Assembly: GCF_019800885.1 (NCBI RefSeq)
Contig: NZ_JAHVKE010000004.1
Location: 186,001 to 250,000 of the forward strand
Source: Maritalea mobilis
Lineage (GTDB): Bacteria; Pseudomonadota; Alphaproteobacteria; Rhodobacterales; Rhodobacteraceae
Direction: 5' to 3'
DNA length: 64,000 nucleotides
The position numbers were made by a program, and so were the translations under genes. Positions 43,267 through 51,926 of the stretch are shown in pieces. Numbering within the stretch: position 1 is the first letter of the stretch; every line of letters begins with the position of its first letter. The notes below the pieces were generated by a model. It saw nothing but the letters and a program-made list of their open reading frames with translations. It did not search any database and was not told where the DNA came from.

Positions 43267-45129
43267 TCAGGTCTCGGAGACGTAGTCGCCCGGCGCGTCG
43301 GCCAGCGGCGCGTAGCCCTCGGCGCCCAAGGCGGGCGGCGGCCCCTCGCCACCCGAGTGCTCGGCCAGCCAATTGGCCCAAGCGATCCACCAGCTTCCGG
43401 GGGTCGGCTCGTGTTGCTCCAGCCAGGTGTCGGGGTCCATGTAAAGCGCGCCGGGCTCGCGATGGCCCAGCCGGTAGTGCTTGCGCGGATGCCCCGGTTC
43501 GCTGACAATCCCGCCATTGTGCCCGCCCTTCACAAGGCAGAAGCGGAAATCGCCATCGGTGAAAAGCTTGGCCTTGTAGACGGACCGCCACGGCGCGATG
43601 TGGTCGGTCTCGGTGCCGACGACGAACATCGGCGCCTTGATGTCCTTCAGCGCGATCACCCGCCCCTCGACGGCGTAGCGCCCCGCAGTCAGCCGGTTTT
43701 CAAGGAACAGGCCACGCAGGTATTCCGAATGCATCCGCGACGGCATCCGCGTGGTGTCGTTGTTCCACACGCCCAGATCCGACGGCATGTCGGGCCGCCC
43801 GAGGAAATAGCGCGCCACCGCGCGGGAATAGATCAGGTCCTCGGCCCGCATCGTGGCGAAGGTGCGCGTCATCTGCGGCCGGTCGAGATAGCCCTGGTCC
43901 CACATCAGGTCTTCGATAAAGGCCACCTGCGACTCGTCGGTGAAAAGCAGCAACTCCCCTGCTTCCGCGAAATCCGTCTGCGCCGCCATCAGCGTGATCG
44001 AGGCCAGCCGGTCGTCGCCATCCCGCGCCATGGTCGCCGCCGCGATCGCCAACAGCGTGCCGCCAAGGCAATAGCCGTTGGCATGGACCTTGGTGTCGGG
44101 AACGATCGCGCTGACCGCGTCCAGCGCCGCCATCACGCCCATCCGCCGGTAGTCGTCGAGGCTCAGCTCCGCCATCTCCGCCGTCGGGTTGCGCCACGAG
44201 ATCATGAAAACGGTAAAGCCCTGCTCGACGAGGTAGCGCACCATCGAGTTATGGGCCGACAGGTCGAGGATGTAGTATTTCATGATCCACGCGGGCACGA
44301 TCAGCACCGGCTCGGATTTCACCGTCTCGGTCTCGGGCGCGTACTGGATCAGCTCGCAGATCTCGTTGCGCATCACCACCTTGCCCGGCGTCGCGGCCAG
44401 GTCCTCGCCCACGCGGTAGCCCTCGGGCTGGTCGGGGTGTTCCTGCGTCAGCGTGTGCATCAGGTCCTCGAAGAAATGCTCGGACCCTTCGACGATGTTG
44501 CGCCCGTTCTGTTTCAGCGTCTCTTCCATGATCTGCGGGTTCAGCCACGGGAAATTCGAGGGCGAGAACAGGTCCAGCGTCTGGCGCGCGATGAATTGCG
44601 CGCGGTCGGCATTGTCGGGCCGCAGACCGCGGATATGGCCCGTCGCCATGTCCCACCAATCCTGGGTGGCCAGAAAGCTTTGCTGCCACAGCGCGTAGGG
44701 CAGTTTCTCCCACGAGGGATGCATGAAGCGGTGGTCATAGGCCTTGGGCTTGAACGGGGCGGGCGCAGGCCCGTCCTCGGTCAGGGCGCGCAGGGCATAG
44801 GCGCCCAGCTTGAGGGCGTTGTCGCGCGCATGTTCGGCCAGCGCCAGTTGCCGCCCCGGGGCGCGGCTCAGATGCACCGCCCAGTCCGTCCAGCTTTCCA
44901 GCAGCGCATAGGGCGACACGCCCCCGGTCATCCGCGCCAGGGCCGCGCGGGTGGCGCGATCCAGTGCTTCGTAGCTTTGCGGCGCGGCGGGTTTGGCGCG
45001 CTTGGGCTGCGCGGGAATAACGGCGGGCAGGTCTGCGGATTTCGGCGGCACCTTTACCGCGTCTGGCTTGGTCGTCTGGGGCATGGCGGCGATCCGGGGC
45101 AGGGGCGGGACACTCTCAGGTTGTGCCAT
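43267..45129 (-). CDS. phaC: Class I poly(3-hydroxyalkanoate) synthase
   Basis: PhaC polymerises 3-hydroxyacyl-CoA to polyester granules. From ATG 45129 the protein has 620 residues. The lipase-like box is GYCLGG with the catalytic Cys. The Asp is in VGTETDHIAPW and the His in KGGHNGGIV. The N-terminal domain carries the WLNPQIMEETLKQNG text common in class I enzymes. The exact start is unclear, because no candidate has a strong ribosome site; ATG 45084 is an alternative. No phasin, phaZ or phaR lies in the window. Confidence 0.94.
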   Translation of the reverse strand: MAQPESVPPLPRIAAMPQTTKPDAVKVPPKSADLPAVIPAQPKRAKPAAPQSYEALDRATRAALARMTGGVSPYALLESWTDWAVHLSRAPGRQLALAEHARDNALKLGAYALRALTEDGPAPAPFKPKAYDHRFMHPSWEKLPYALWQQSFLATQDWWDMATGHIRGLRPDNADRAQFIARQTLDLFSPSNFPWLNPQIMEETLKQNGRNIVEGSEHFFEDLMHTLTQEHPDQPEGYRVGEDLAATPGKVVMRNEICELIQYAPETETVKSEPVLIVPAWIMKYYILDLSAHNSMVRYLVEQGFTVFMISWRNPTAEMAELSLDDYRRMGVMAALDAVSAIVPDTKVHANGYCLGGTLLAIAAATMARDGDDRLASITLMAAQTDFAEAGELLLFTDESQVAFIEDLMWDQGYLDRPQMTRTFATMRAEDLIYSRAVARYFLGRPDMPSDLGVWNNDTTRMPSRMHSEYLRGLFLENRLTAGRYAVEGRVIALKDIKAPMFVVGTETDHIAPWRSVYKAKLFTDGDFRFCLVKGGHNGGIVSEPGHPRKHYRLGHREPGALYMDPDTWLEQHEPTPGSWWIAWANWLAEHSGGEGPPPALGAEGYAPLADAPGDYVSET

Positions 45130-45230
45130 CACTCTCGGGCACGCCTTGATGCACGTCAATCGCCGCGGCGCAGCATCTTGCGCAGGCCAGGGCCCGGGCG
45201 TAGGCTCGCCCTGACCAGTGGACACCGGCC

Positions 45231-46493
45231 ATGACGCCCAAGATCCTCACGACCCTCAAAAGCTACGACCGCCCGACATTCCTGGCCGATCTCGGCGCAG
45301 GGGTGACCGTCGCCATGGTCGCCCTGCCGCTCAGCATGGCCATCGCCATCGCTTCGGGTGCGGGGCCCGCGCAGGGGCTGGTCACCGCCATCGTCGCGGG
45401 CTTCCTGATCTCGCTTCTGGGCGGCAGCCGGGTGCAGATTGGCGGCCCGACCGGGGCTTTCATCGTCGTCGTGGCCGATGTCATCGCCGAGCACGGCTAT
45501 GACGGGCTGGTGCTGGCGACCTTCATGGCCGGGGGGATCCTGCTTCTGGCCGGGGCGCTTCGCGCCGGGCGGCTGATCCGGCTGGTGCCCGAGGCGGTGA
45601 TCAACGGCTTCACCATCGGCATCGCCGTCATCATCGCCTCCAGCCAGATCAAGGACCTGTTCGGCCTGTCATTGGCCGAGGTGCCCGCCGCCTTCCTCGA
45701 AAAACTGCCCGCGCTCTGGGCCGTGCGCGATACGCTCAGCCCCGCCACGCTTGCCATCGGGCTGGTCACCATGGCCGCCATCGTGATCCTGCGCCGGGCC
45801 TTTCCGCGTTTTCCGGGCCTGATCCTCGCCGTTGGTGCGACCTCGGCCATCGTGGCGCTAGCGGGCCTCCCGGTCGAGACCATCGCCGCGCGCTTCGGCG
45901 ATCTGCCGCGCAGCCTGCCGATGCCGGGCCTGCCCGATCTCTCGCCCGCGCGGCTGGCCGAGCTTCTGCCCTCAGCGGTGATCATCGCCTTCCTCGCGGG
46001 GATCGAGTCGCTGCTCTCCGCCATGGTGGCCGACCGGATGATCGGCGGACAGCACCGCCCCAATGCCGAGCTTCTGGCCCAGGGCGCGGCCAATCTCGGC
46101 TCGGCGCTGTTCGGTGGCCTGCCCGCCACCGGCGCCATCGCCCGCACCGCCACCAACGTGCGCGCAGGCGGCAAGACGCCCGTCGCCGGGCTGGTCCATG
46201 CGCTGACGATCCTGTTGGTGATGCTGCTGGCCGCGCCCCTTGCCGGTTACCTCGCCATGCCCGCGCTGGCGGCGCTTCTGCTGCTGACCGCGTGGAACAT
46301 GAGCGAACCACATCGCTGGCGCGGATACCTCAAGGATCGCCGCTCGGATCAGATCCTGCTGGCGATGACCTTCCTTCTGACCGTGCTGGCAAATCTGACA
46401 GTCGCCATCGGCGTTGGCGTCGCCGTGGGCCTTGCCCTGCGGCTTGCCCGCCGCGACGTGCCCGAGGCCGAGTGGACCCCGCCCAAGCACTAG
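45231..46493 (+). CDS. SulP-family anion transporter without STAS domain
   Basis: The protein has 420 residues and about twelve membrane segments. The family text includes ADLGAGVTVAMVALPLSMAIAIASGAGPAQGL and GGSRVQIGGPTGAFIVVV, close to the SulP/BicA consensus, and the GLPATGAIARTATNVRAGG loop. SulP proteins carry sulfate, bicarbonate or dicarboxylates. A C-terminal STAS domain is usual but is absent here, since the chain stops right after the last helix. The start is ATG 45231. It is divergent from phaC. Confidence 0.88.
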   Translation: MTPKILTTLKSYDRPTFLADLGAGVTVAMVALPLSMAIAIASGAGPAQGLVTAIVAGFLISLLGGSRVQIGGPTGAFIVVVADVIAEHGYDGLVLATFMAGGILLLAGALRAGRLIRLVPEAVINGFTIGIAVIIASSQIKDLFGLSLAEVPAAFLEKLPALWAVRDTLSPATLAIGLVTMAAIVILRRAFPRFPGLILAVGATSAIVALAGLPVETIAARFGDLPRSLPMPGLPDLSPARLAELLPSAVIIAFLAGIESLLSAMVADRMIGGQHRPNAELLAQGAANLGSALFGGLPATGAIARTATNVRAGGKTPVAGLVHALTILLVMLLAAPLAGYLAMPALAALLLLTAWNMSEPHRWRGYLKDRRSDQILLAMTFLLTVLANLTVAIGVGVAVGLALRLARRDVPEAEWTPPKH

Positions 46494-46518
46494 CGCCCAT
46501 GCGTCGCGCCCGCGCCGC

Positions 46519-46938
46519 TTACAGGGTCGTGTGCCGCGCCCGCGATCCGCGCTCGATGGCGGCGGCGGCCAGCCGGTCGATATTCATCGCGTGGCGCATC
46601 TCTTCGAGGAAGCGCAGCTCGATCTGGTCCAGCCTCCCGTCGGCGGCGGCGACGTCGCAGGCCAGCGCATAGGCCGTCTCGTGCAGCTTGTCGGGCAGCA
46701 CGTCCGACACCATCCCGAACAGCGCGTCCAGACCGTCCTCCTCTTCGAACAGTTCGAAGACGAAACTCGCCATCTCGCGCATCCGGTCGAGGTCGTATTG
46801 CCCGAACACCGGCAGGTTGTTCACGATGCCCTGGATCTTGACCAGTTCCGAGGTCTGGATCGCCTCGTCGGAAACCGAGACGGCCACCATGATCGCGACC
46901 AGCGCGTCCTCGGGCGACAGGGGGGTGCGGTCGGTCAT
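46519..46938 (-). CDS. TerB-like (tellurite resistance) domain protein
   Basis: This 139-residue helical, acidic protein has the TerB repeat pattern. LSPEDALVAIMVAVSVSDEAIQ is followed by EEDGLDALFGMVSD and ACDVAAADGRLDQIELRFLEE. The Asp-rich turn AAADGRLD is the family metal-site region. It stands alone without other ter genes, so tellurite resistance should not be assumed. Confidence 0.82.
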   Translation of the reverse strand: MTDRTPLSPEDALVAIMVAVSVSDEAIQTSELVKIQGIVNNLPVFGQYDLDRMREMASFVFELFEEEDGLDALFGMVSDVLPDKLHETAYALACDVAAADGRLDQIELRFLEEMRHAMNIDRLAAAAIERGSRARHTTL

Positions 46939-47054
46939 CGGTCTCTCCTTGAATTCGGCTTTCGCGGTATTTATTGACGCTGCCTTGACCTCGCAATAGG
47001 TGCGGGGCCGCAGGGGCATGGACGCCCCCGACCTGATCATTGGGATGAAAGACG

Positions 47055-48701
47055 ATGACCGATCTGCGTGACGCCGCGATGACCTCCAAGGCCTGGCCCT
47101 TCGAAGAGGCGCGCGCGGTGCTGAAACGCTATGAAAAACAGCCGCCTGAAAAGGGCTACGTGCTGTTCGAGACCGGTTATGGCCCCTCGGGTCTGCCGCA
47201 TATCGGCACTTTCGGCGAGGTTCTGCGCACCACGATGATCCGCCGCGCCTTCGAGGTGATCTCGGACATTCCGACGCGGCTGATCTGTTTCTCCGACGAC
47301 CTCGACGGGATGCGCAAGGTGCCCGGCAACGTCCCCAACCAGGACATGCTGCGCGAACACCTGCAAAAGCCGCTGACCAGCGTGCCCGACCCGTTTGGCG
47401 AGTTCGACAGTTTCGGCGACCACAACAACGCCATGCTGCGCCGCTTCCTCGACACCTTCGGGTTCGAGTACGAGTTCTATTCCGCGACCGAGTTCTACCG
47501 CACCGGCCAGTTCGACGAGGTGCTGAAACGCGCCGCCGAACGCTATGATGACATCATGAAGGTGATGCTGAAATCGCTGCGCGAGGAACGCCGCCAGACC
47601 TACTCGATCTTCCTGCCGATCCACCCCGAAACGGGCCGTGTCCTCTACGTCCCGATGAAAGAGGTGAACGCGACCGACCACACCATCACCTTCGATGACG
47701 AGGACGGGCGCGAATGGACCCTGCCGGTCACCGGCGGCAACGTGAAACTCCAGTGGAAGCCCGATTTCGGTGCGCGCTGGGCCGCGCTCGGCGTCGATTT
47801 CGAGATGTATGGCAAGGACCATTCCACCAACACGCCGATCTACGACTCGATCTGCGAAATCCTCGGCCATCCCGCGCCCGAGCATTTCACCTACGAGCTG
47901 TTCCTGGACGAGACCGGGCAGAAGATTTCCAAGTCCTCCGGCAACGGCATCTCCATCGATGAATGGCTGACCTATGCCTCGACCGAGAGCCTGAGTTACT
48001 TCATGTTCCTCAAGCCGAAAACGGCCAAGCGGCTCTATTTCGACGTGATCCCCAAGGCGGTGGACGAATACCATCAGCAACTGCGCGCCTATGCCAAGCA
48101 GGACACCGCGCAGCGTCTGGCCAACCCCGTCTATCACATCCACGGCCACAACGTGCCCGAGTCGACGATGGTCGTACCCTTCGCGATGCTTCTGAACCTC
48201 GTGTCCGTCTCCGGGGCCGAGGAAAAGGACAAGCTCTGGGGCTTCATCCGCCGCTATGCGCCCGATGCCTCGCCCGAACATAACCCCGACCTCGACCAGG
48301 CCGCAGGCTTCGCGATCCGCTACTACAACGATTTCGTCAAACCGACGCGCTCCTTCCGCCTGCCCACCGATCAGGAACGCGCCGCGATGGAGGAGCTGTC
48401 CGCCTGCCTTGGCGATGCGGACAAGGCGCTCGACGTCATCGCCCGCAAGAACGCGCAGGAAGGCAAGGACGTGGCGCTTCCGGCCGTCGATTGGCATGAC
48501 GACGAGTTCCTGCAATCTATCGTCTTCGCCATCGGCAAGACCCACGGGTTCGACCCGCTGCGCAGCTGGTTCTCGGCGCTTTACGAGGTGCTTCTGGGCG
48601 CGTCGCAGGGGCCGCGCTTCGGCGGCTTCATCGCGCTTTACGGCATCGACGAGACCAAGGCGCTGATCGCCGACGGTCTGGCGGGCAAGCTGGCCGCCTG
48701 A
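47055..48701 (+). CDS. lysS: Lysyl-tRNA synthetase, class I
   Basis: LysRS-I charges tRNA-Lys. It is unrelated in fold to the usual class II LysRS and is typical of archaea and many alphaproteobacteria. The 548 residues show the HIGH element as GLPHIGTF and KMSKS as QKISKSSGN. The motif [13 protein letters not shown] matches LysK. The start is ATG 47055, though ATG 47079 is possible. It is followed after 3 bases by the DUF4336 gene. Confidence 0.96.
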   Translation: MTDLRDAAMTSKAWPFEEARAVLKRYEKQPPEKGYVLFETGYGPSGLPHIGTFGEVLRTTMIRRAFEVISDIPTRLICFSDDLDGMRKVPGNVPNQDMLREHLQKPLTSVPDPFGEFDSFGDHNNAMLRRFLDTFGFEYEFYSATEFYRTGQFDEVLKRAAERYDDIMKVMLKSLREERRQTYSIFLPIHPETGRVLYVPMKEVNATDHTITFDDEDGREWTLPVTGGNVKLQWKPDFGARWAALGVDFEMYGKDHSTNTPIYDSICEILGHPAPEHFTYELFLDETGQKISKSSGNGISIDEWLTYASTESLSYFMFLKPKTAKRLYFDVIPKAVDEYHQQLRAYAKQDTAQRLANPVYHIHGHNVPESTMVVPFAMLLNLVSVSGAEEKDKLWGFIRRYAPDASPEHNPDLDQAAGFAIRYYNDFVKPTRSFRLPTDQERAAMEELSACLGDADKALDVIARKNAQEGKDVALPAVDWHDDEFLQSIVFAIGKTHGFDPLRSWFSALYEVLLGASQGPRFGGFIALYGIDETKALIADGLAGKLAA

Positions 48702-48704
48702 GCC

Positions 48705-49436
48705 ATGGCGGCGGAGGGCACATATCCGCCGCTCTTCACGCTCAAGCCCGTCGACGCGGAGATCTGGATCGTCGACGGCCCCGAGATCGATTTCTACCGG
48801 ATGGACTTCCCCACGCGGATGACCGTCGTGCGGCTGTCCTCCGGCGATCTCTGGCTGCATTCGCCTATCGCCTTTGACGTCGATCTTCTGGCAGAACTTC
48901 AGGCGCTCGGTCCCATCCGTCACCTGATCGCACCCAACTGGATTCACTACGCCTATATCCAGGATTGGGCCGATGCGCTGCCCGCCGCCGAAACCTGGGT
49001 CGCCCCGGGCGTGCGCGAGCGCGCCAGCGATCGGGGCGTCCGCCTGCGCGCCGATCACCTGCTGACCAATGACGCCCCGCCCGCATGGTCCGGCGATCTC
49101 GACCAAATGATCGTCCCCGGCTCGCATATCCACCGCGAGGCGGTGTTCTTTCATAAGAACTCCCGCAGCCTGATCCTCACCGACCTGATCGAGAATTTCG
49201 AACCGTCTAAACTGCCCTGGCACATGCGCCTCTTCACCAAGGTCGCGGGCAACCAGGACCCCGACGGCGCCATGCCGCGCGACATGCGGATGGTCTTCGA
49301 CAAGCCCAAGCTGCGCCGCGCCATCCGTCGCATGATCGCGTGGGCGCCACAGCGCATCCTGCTGGCCCATGGCCGCTGGTATCGCGAAAACGCCGTGGCC
49401 GAGTTGAAACGCGCCTTCCGCTTCCTCGATCCCTGA
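48705..49436 (+). CDS. DUF4336 family protein (metallo-beta-lactamase-like)
   Basis: The 243-residue protein starts 3 bases after lysS, so the two are cotranscribed. Text such as WLHSPIAFDVDLLAELQALGPIRHLIAPNWIHYAYI and ILTDLIENFEP resembles the metallo-beta-lactamase-like DUF4336 fold, in which the usual HxHxDH is replaced. LLAHGRWYRENA closes the domain. No enzyme activity is known to me. Confidence 0.8.
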   Translation: MAAEGTYPPLFTLKPVDAEIWIVDGPEIDFYRMDFPTRMTVVRLSSGDLWLHSPIAFDVDLLAELQALGPIRHLIAPNWIHYAYIQDWADALPAAETWVAPGVRERASDRGVRLRADHLLTNDAPPAWSGDLDQMIVPGSHIHREAVFFHKNSRSLILTDLIENFEPSKLPWHMRLFTKVAGNQDPDGAMPRDMRMVFDKPKLRRAIRRMIAWAPQRILLAHGRWYRENAVAELKRAFRFLDP

Positions 49437-49502
49437 TCGCGTGAAACCTTTCGCCCGCGCGCTACGTGTCCCCTGACAGGACAAACGACAGGAGACCTCG
49501 AC

Positions 49503-49919
49503 ATGCTGCGTGCCATCCTTGCCGCCCTTGCCCTCAGCCTCGCCGCGCTCAGCGCGCAGGCGCAACAGGTGCTCGACCCCAACCCCGAGATCGAAGGCGT
49601 GATCGGCGGCCAGTTCGACGCCTTCCGCGCCGAGGATGTCGCCACCGCGTGGGACTTCGCCAGCCCCACGATCCAGCGCCTCTTCGGCACGCCCGAGAAT
49701 TTCGCGCGGATGGTCGAACAGGGCTACCCGATGGTCTGGACCCCGGGCGAGGTGCGCTTCATCGACCTGCAATCGCTGGGCAGCATCCTCGTCCAGCGGG
49801 TCGAGGTGATCGACCGGTCGGGCCGCGCCCATTACCTCGGTTACCAGATGATCCAGACCGAGGAGGGCTGGCGCATCAACGGCGTCCAGATCCTCGAAGC
49901 CCCCAGCGTCGCCGCCTGA
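49503..49919 (+). CDS. Exported DUF4864 protein
   Basis: The 138-residue precursor has a signal peptide (RAILAALALSLAALSAQA, cleavage before QQV). The mature domain begins with IEGVIGGQFDAFRAEDVATAWDFASPTIQ, the SnoaL/NTF2-like pattern typical of DUF4864. It ends WRINGVQIL. AGGAGA stands upstream of ATG 49503. It is a small periplasmic protein of unknown role. Confidence 0.85.
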   Translation: MLRAILAALALSLAALSAQAQQVLDPNPEIEGVIGGQFDAFRAEDVATAWDFASPTIQRLFGTPENFARMVEQGYPMVWTPGEVRFIDLQSLGSILVQRVEVIDRSGRAHYLGYQMIQTEEGWRINGVQILEAPSVAA

Positions 49920-49925
49920 GCGGGC

Positions 49926-49991
49926 CGGAAAACTCGAGTTTTCCGACCCGTTTTCCTCTAGGAAAACGTCAGAAAAACCCGGGTTTTTCTG
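49926..49991. terminator. Three tandem palindromes after the DUF4864 gene (copy D)
   Basis: Three hairpin units follow each other: a perfect 20-base palindrome (49926-49945), a near-perfect 20-base one (49949-49968, two-base centre), and a perfect 22-base one with centre CCCGGG (49970-49991). They start 7 bases after the stop codon. Confidence 0.7.
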
Positions 49992-50101
49992 CCCCCGGTC
50001 GCCCCGCGGCAGGCCAATTGCCCACACCGGGCAAACAGGCCCAAGCACCCGTCCACGCGCCGCCGCTGGCGATCCAGCGGCCATCGCGGTAGCATCCGGC
50101 C

Positions 50102-50587
50102 ATGCAGAGGTTCCGACATGCCCGCCCCGCCGACGCCGATCGGTGCTTCGAGATCGAATCCACCGCCTATGACGGCGATGCGGCGGCCAGCCATGACCGG
50201 ATTTCCAAACGCATCCGGGATTACCCCGAGGGCTTCCTGATCCTCGAGGTCGACGGAAAGATCGTCGGGTTCATCAACAGCGGATGCGCGCATCAGGTCG
50301 AGATGGCCGATGATGCCTTCAAGGAGCTTGTGGGCCACGACCCCGACGCCCCGAATGTCGTCATCATGTCCGTCGTCCTTGACCCCGCCGAACAGGGCAA
50401 GGGCCTGTCGCGCGCCTTGATGGCAGAGTTCGTCGCGCGGATGCGGCAGCGGGGCAAGGCCACCATTCACCTCATATGCCGAGACCATCACGTGCCGCTC
50501 TACGAGAAACTCGGCTACCGCTACGACAGACCGTCAGCCTCCGAACACGGCGGCATGGCTTGGCATGAAATGTCGATGGCACTGTGA
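50102..50587 (+). CDS. GNAT-family N-acetyltransferase
   Basis: This 161-residue single-domain acetyltransferase has its acetyl-CoA site in VVLDPAEQGKGLSRALMAEF (motif A, Q-x-x-G-x-A/S). The C-terminal CRDHHVPLYEKLGY with a catalytic-type Tyr is also visible. It resembles the arylalkylamine/serotonin acetyltransferase subgroup. The substrate is unknown. Confidence 0.88.
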   Translation: MQRFRHARPADADRCFEIESTAYDGDAAASHDRISKRIRDYPEGFLILEVDGKIVGFINSGCAHQVEMADDAFKELVGHDPDAPNVVIMSVVLDPAEQGKGLSRALMAEFVARMRQRGKATIHLICRDHHVPLYEKLGYRYDRPSASEHGGMAWHEMSMAL

Positions 50588-50800
50588 CGGCTGCGCGGTT
50601 TCGGTCCCCGCTTGCCACCGTCATCGACGGGGCGGGAGGCGCCCGATAGGTCCGCCGCCGTTCGGCCCAGGCCGAAAAGGACCCGCGGCTTGGAACTGCA
50701 AGAGGCCGGTCAAACCCTCCACGTTGCGGCCCGATCTTTTTTCTCGACACCGCCGATCCGGCGCTTATGTCCCGCAGGCGCGACTGGCGGGAGAGACGAC

Positions 50801-51706
50801 ATGACGATCACCCTTCTTGATGGCGGCATGGGCCAGGAACTGGTGCATCGCGCCGGCAAGGCCACGCCGCTGTGGTCGATGCAGGCGCTGATCGACGCGC
50901 CCGAGCTTGTCGCCGATGTGCATCGCGATTTCTTCGCGGCCGGGGCCGATGTCGCCACCACCAATACCTATGCCGTGTTGCCCGACCGCCTCGAGACCTT
51001 CGGACTGAGCGATCGTTTGTCTGAACTGACCGAGATCGCCTGCACGCTCGCCTGTCGCGCGCGGGACGCGGCGGGCCGTGGCCTCGTGGCCGGGTCGCTG
51101 GGTCCGATCGGGTTTTCCTACCGGCCCGACAACGCCCCCGCCGCGCCGGCTGCGGCCGATATCTACGCCCAGGTCGGGCTCATCCAGGCGCGGTTCGTGG
51201 ATGTGTTGCTGCTGGAAACCATGTCGTCGGTCGACCAGGCGCGCGGCGGCCTCATGGGCACGCAGGACCTTGGCAAGCCTGTCTGGCTGGCCCTGAGTGT
51301 CGATGACGCCGACGGGACGCGCCTGCGCTCGGGCGAGGCGCTGGCCGATCTCGCGCCCCTGCTGGGTGAATTTGCGCCCGAGCGCGTTCTGCTCAACTGC
51401 TCCCGCCCCGAGGCCGTCTCGCAGGGCATGCCGATCCTTGCGGCGCTGCATGATCATGTCGGCGGGTACGCCAATGGCTTCACCCGGATCGACCCGCGGT
51501 TCAACAAGATCGGGGCGACGACCGATCTGCTCTCCGCGCGAGAGGATATCGGCCCGGACGCCTATGCCGGCTTTGCAGAGGCATGGATCGAGGCCGGTGC
51601 AGATACGGTTGGCGGGTGCTGTGAAATTGGCCCGGCCCACATCGCCGAGCTGGCCAGGCGCCTCAAGCCGGGTTTGATCCAGGCCGCGCCCGCCGCTGCG
51701 ATCTAG
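50801..51706 (+). CDS. Homocysteine S-methyltransferase family protein
   Basis: This is a zinc-dependent methyltransferase of the Hmt/MmuM fold with 301 residues. It starts LLDGGMGQEL. The zinc ligands are the Cys in LLNCSRPE and the Cys pair in GGCCEIGPAHI. Such enzymes use S-methylmethionine or S-adenosylmethionine, and marine relatives may use dimethylsulfonio compounds, to methylate homocysteine. The start ATG 50801 excludes 63 unlikely upstream codons. Confidence 0.88.
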   Translation: MTITLLDGGMGQELVHRAGKATPLWSMQALIDAPELVADVHRDFFAAGADVATTNTYAVLPDRLETFGLSDRLSELTEIACTLACRARDAAGRGLVAGSLGPIGFSYRPDNAPAAPAAADIYAQVGLIQARFVDVLLLETMSSVDQARGGLMGTQDLGKPVWLALSVDDADGTRLRSGEALADLAPLLGEFAPERVLLNCSRPEAVSQGMPILAALHDHVGGYANGFTRIDPRFNKIGATTDLLSAREDIGPDAYAGFAEAWIEAGADTVGGCCEIGPAHIAELARRLKPGLIQAAPAAAI

Positions 51707-51743
51707 GCGCTGCGTCCGGCCCGCGGAAATTTCTTTGCTGGCC

Positions 51744-51758
51744 TTAACCCAATCTTAA
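51744..51758 (+). promoter_or_regulatory. CtrA-type box upstream of the beta-helix gene
   Basis: TTAA-CCCAATC-TTAA (followed by C) is an exact match to the TTAA-N7-TTAA consensus of the response regulator CtrA. It lies 168 bases before the ATG of the beta-helix gene. AT-rich exact matches are rare in this GC-rich sequence. Regulation is inferred. Confidence 0.6.
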
Positions 51759-51926
51759 CTTCTCTGCCGTAGAACCGTTTCCAGCCCGGCGAAAACCGGC
51801 GTTTCTTCAGACATCGCTCAACAATCGAGGTGGCCAGTTTCGGGGCGCCTCGGTTCCCCTTTTGGCCCGATCCAAACGGCGCGCTTGTGGTCCTGTCCGG
51901 CCCTCGCGCGGGAAAAGGGGACTGAC

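Noticed and set aside
47037-50084. Open frame of 1015 codons antisense to lysS and its neighbours
   Set aside because: It is antisense to class I lysS, the DUF4336 and DUF4864 genes, all with clear motifs.
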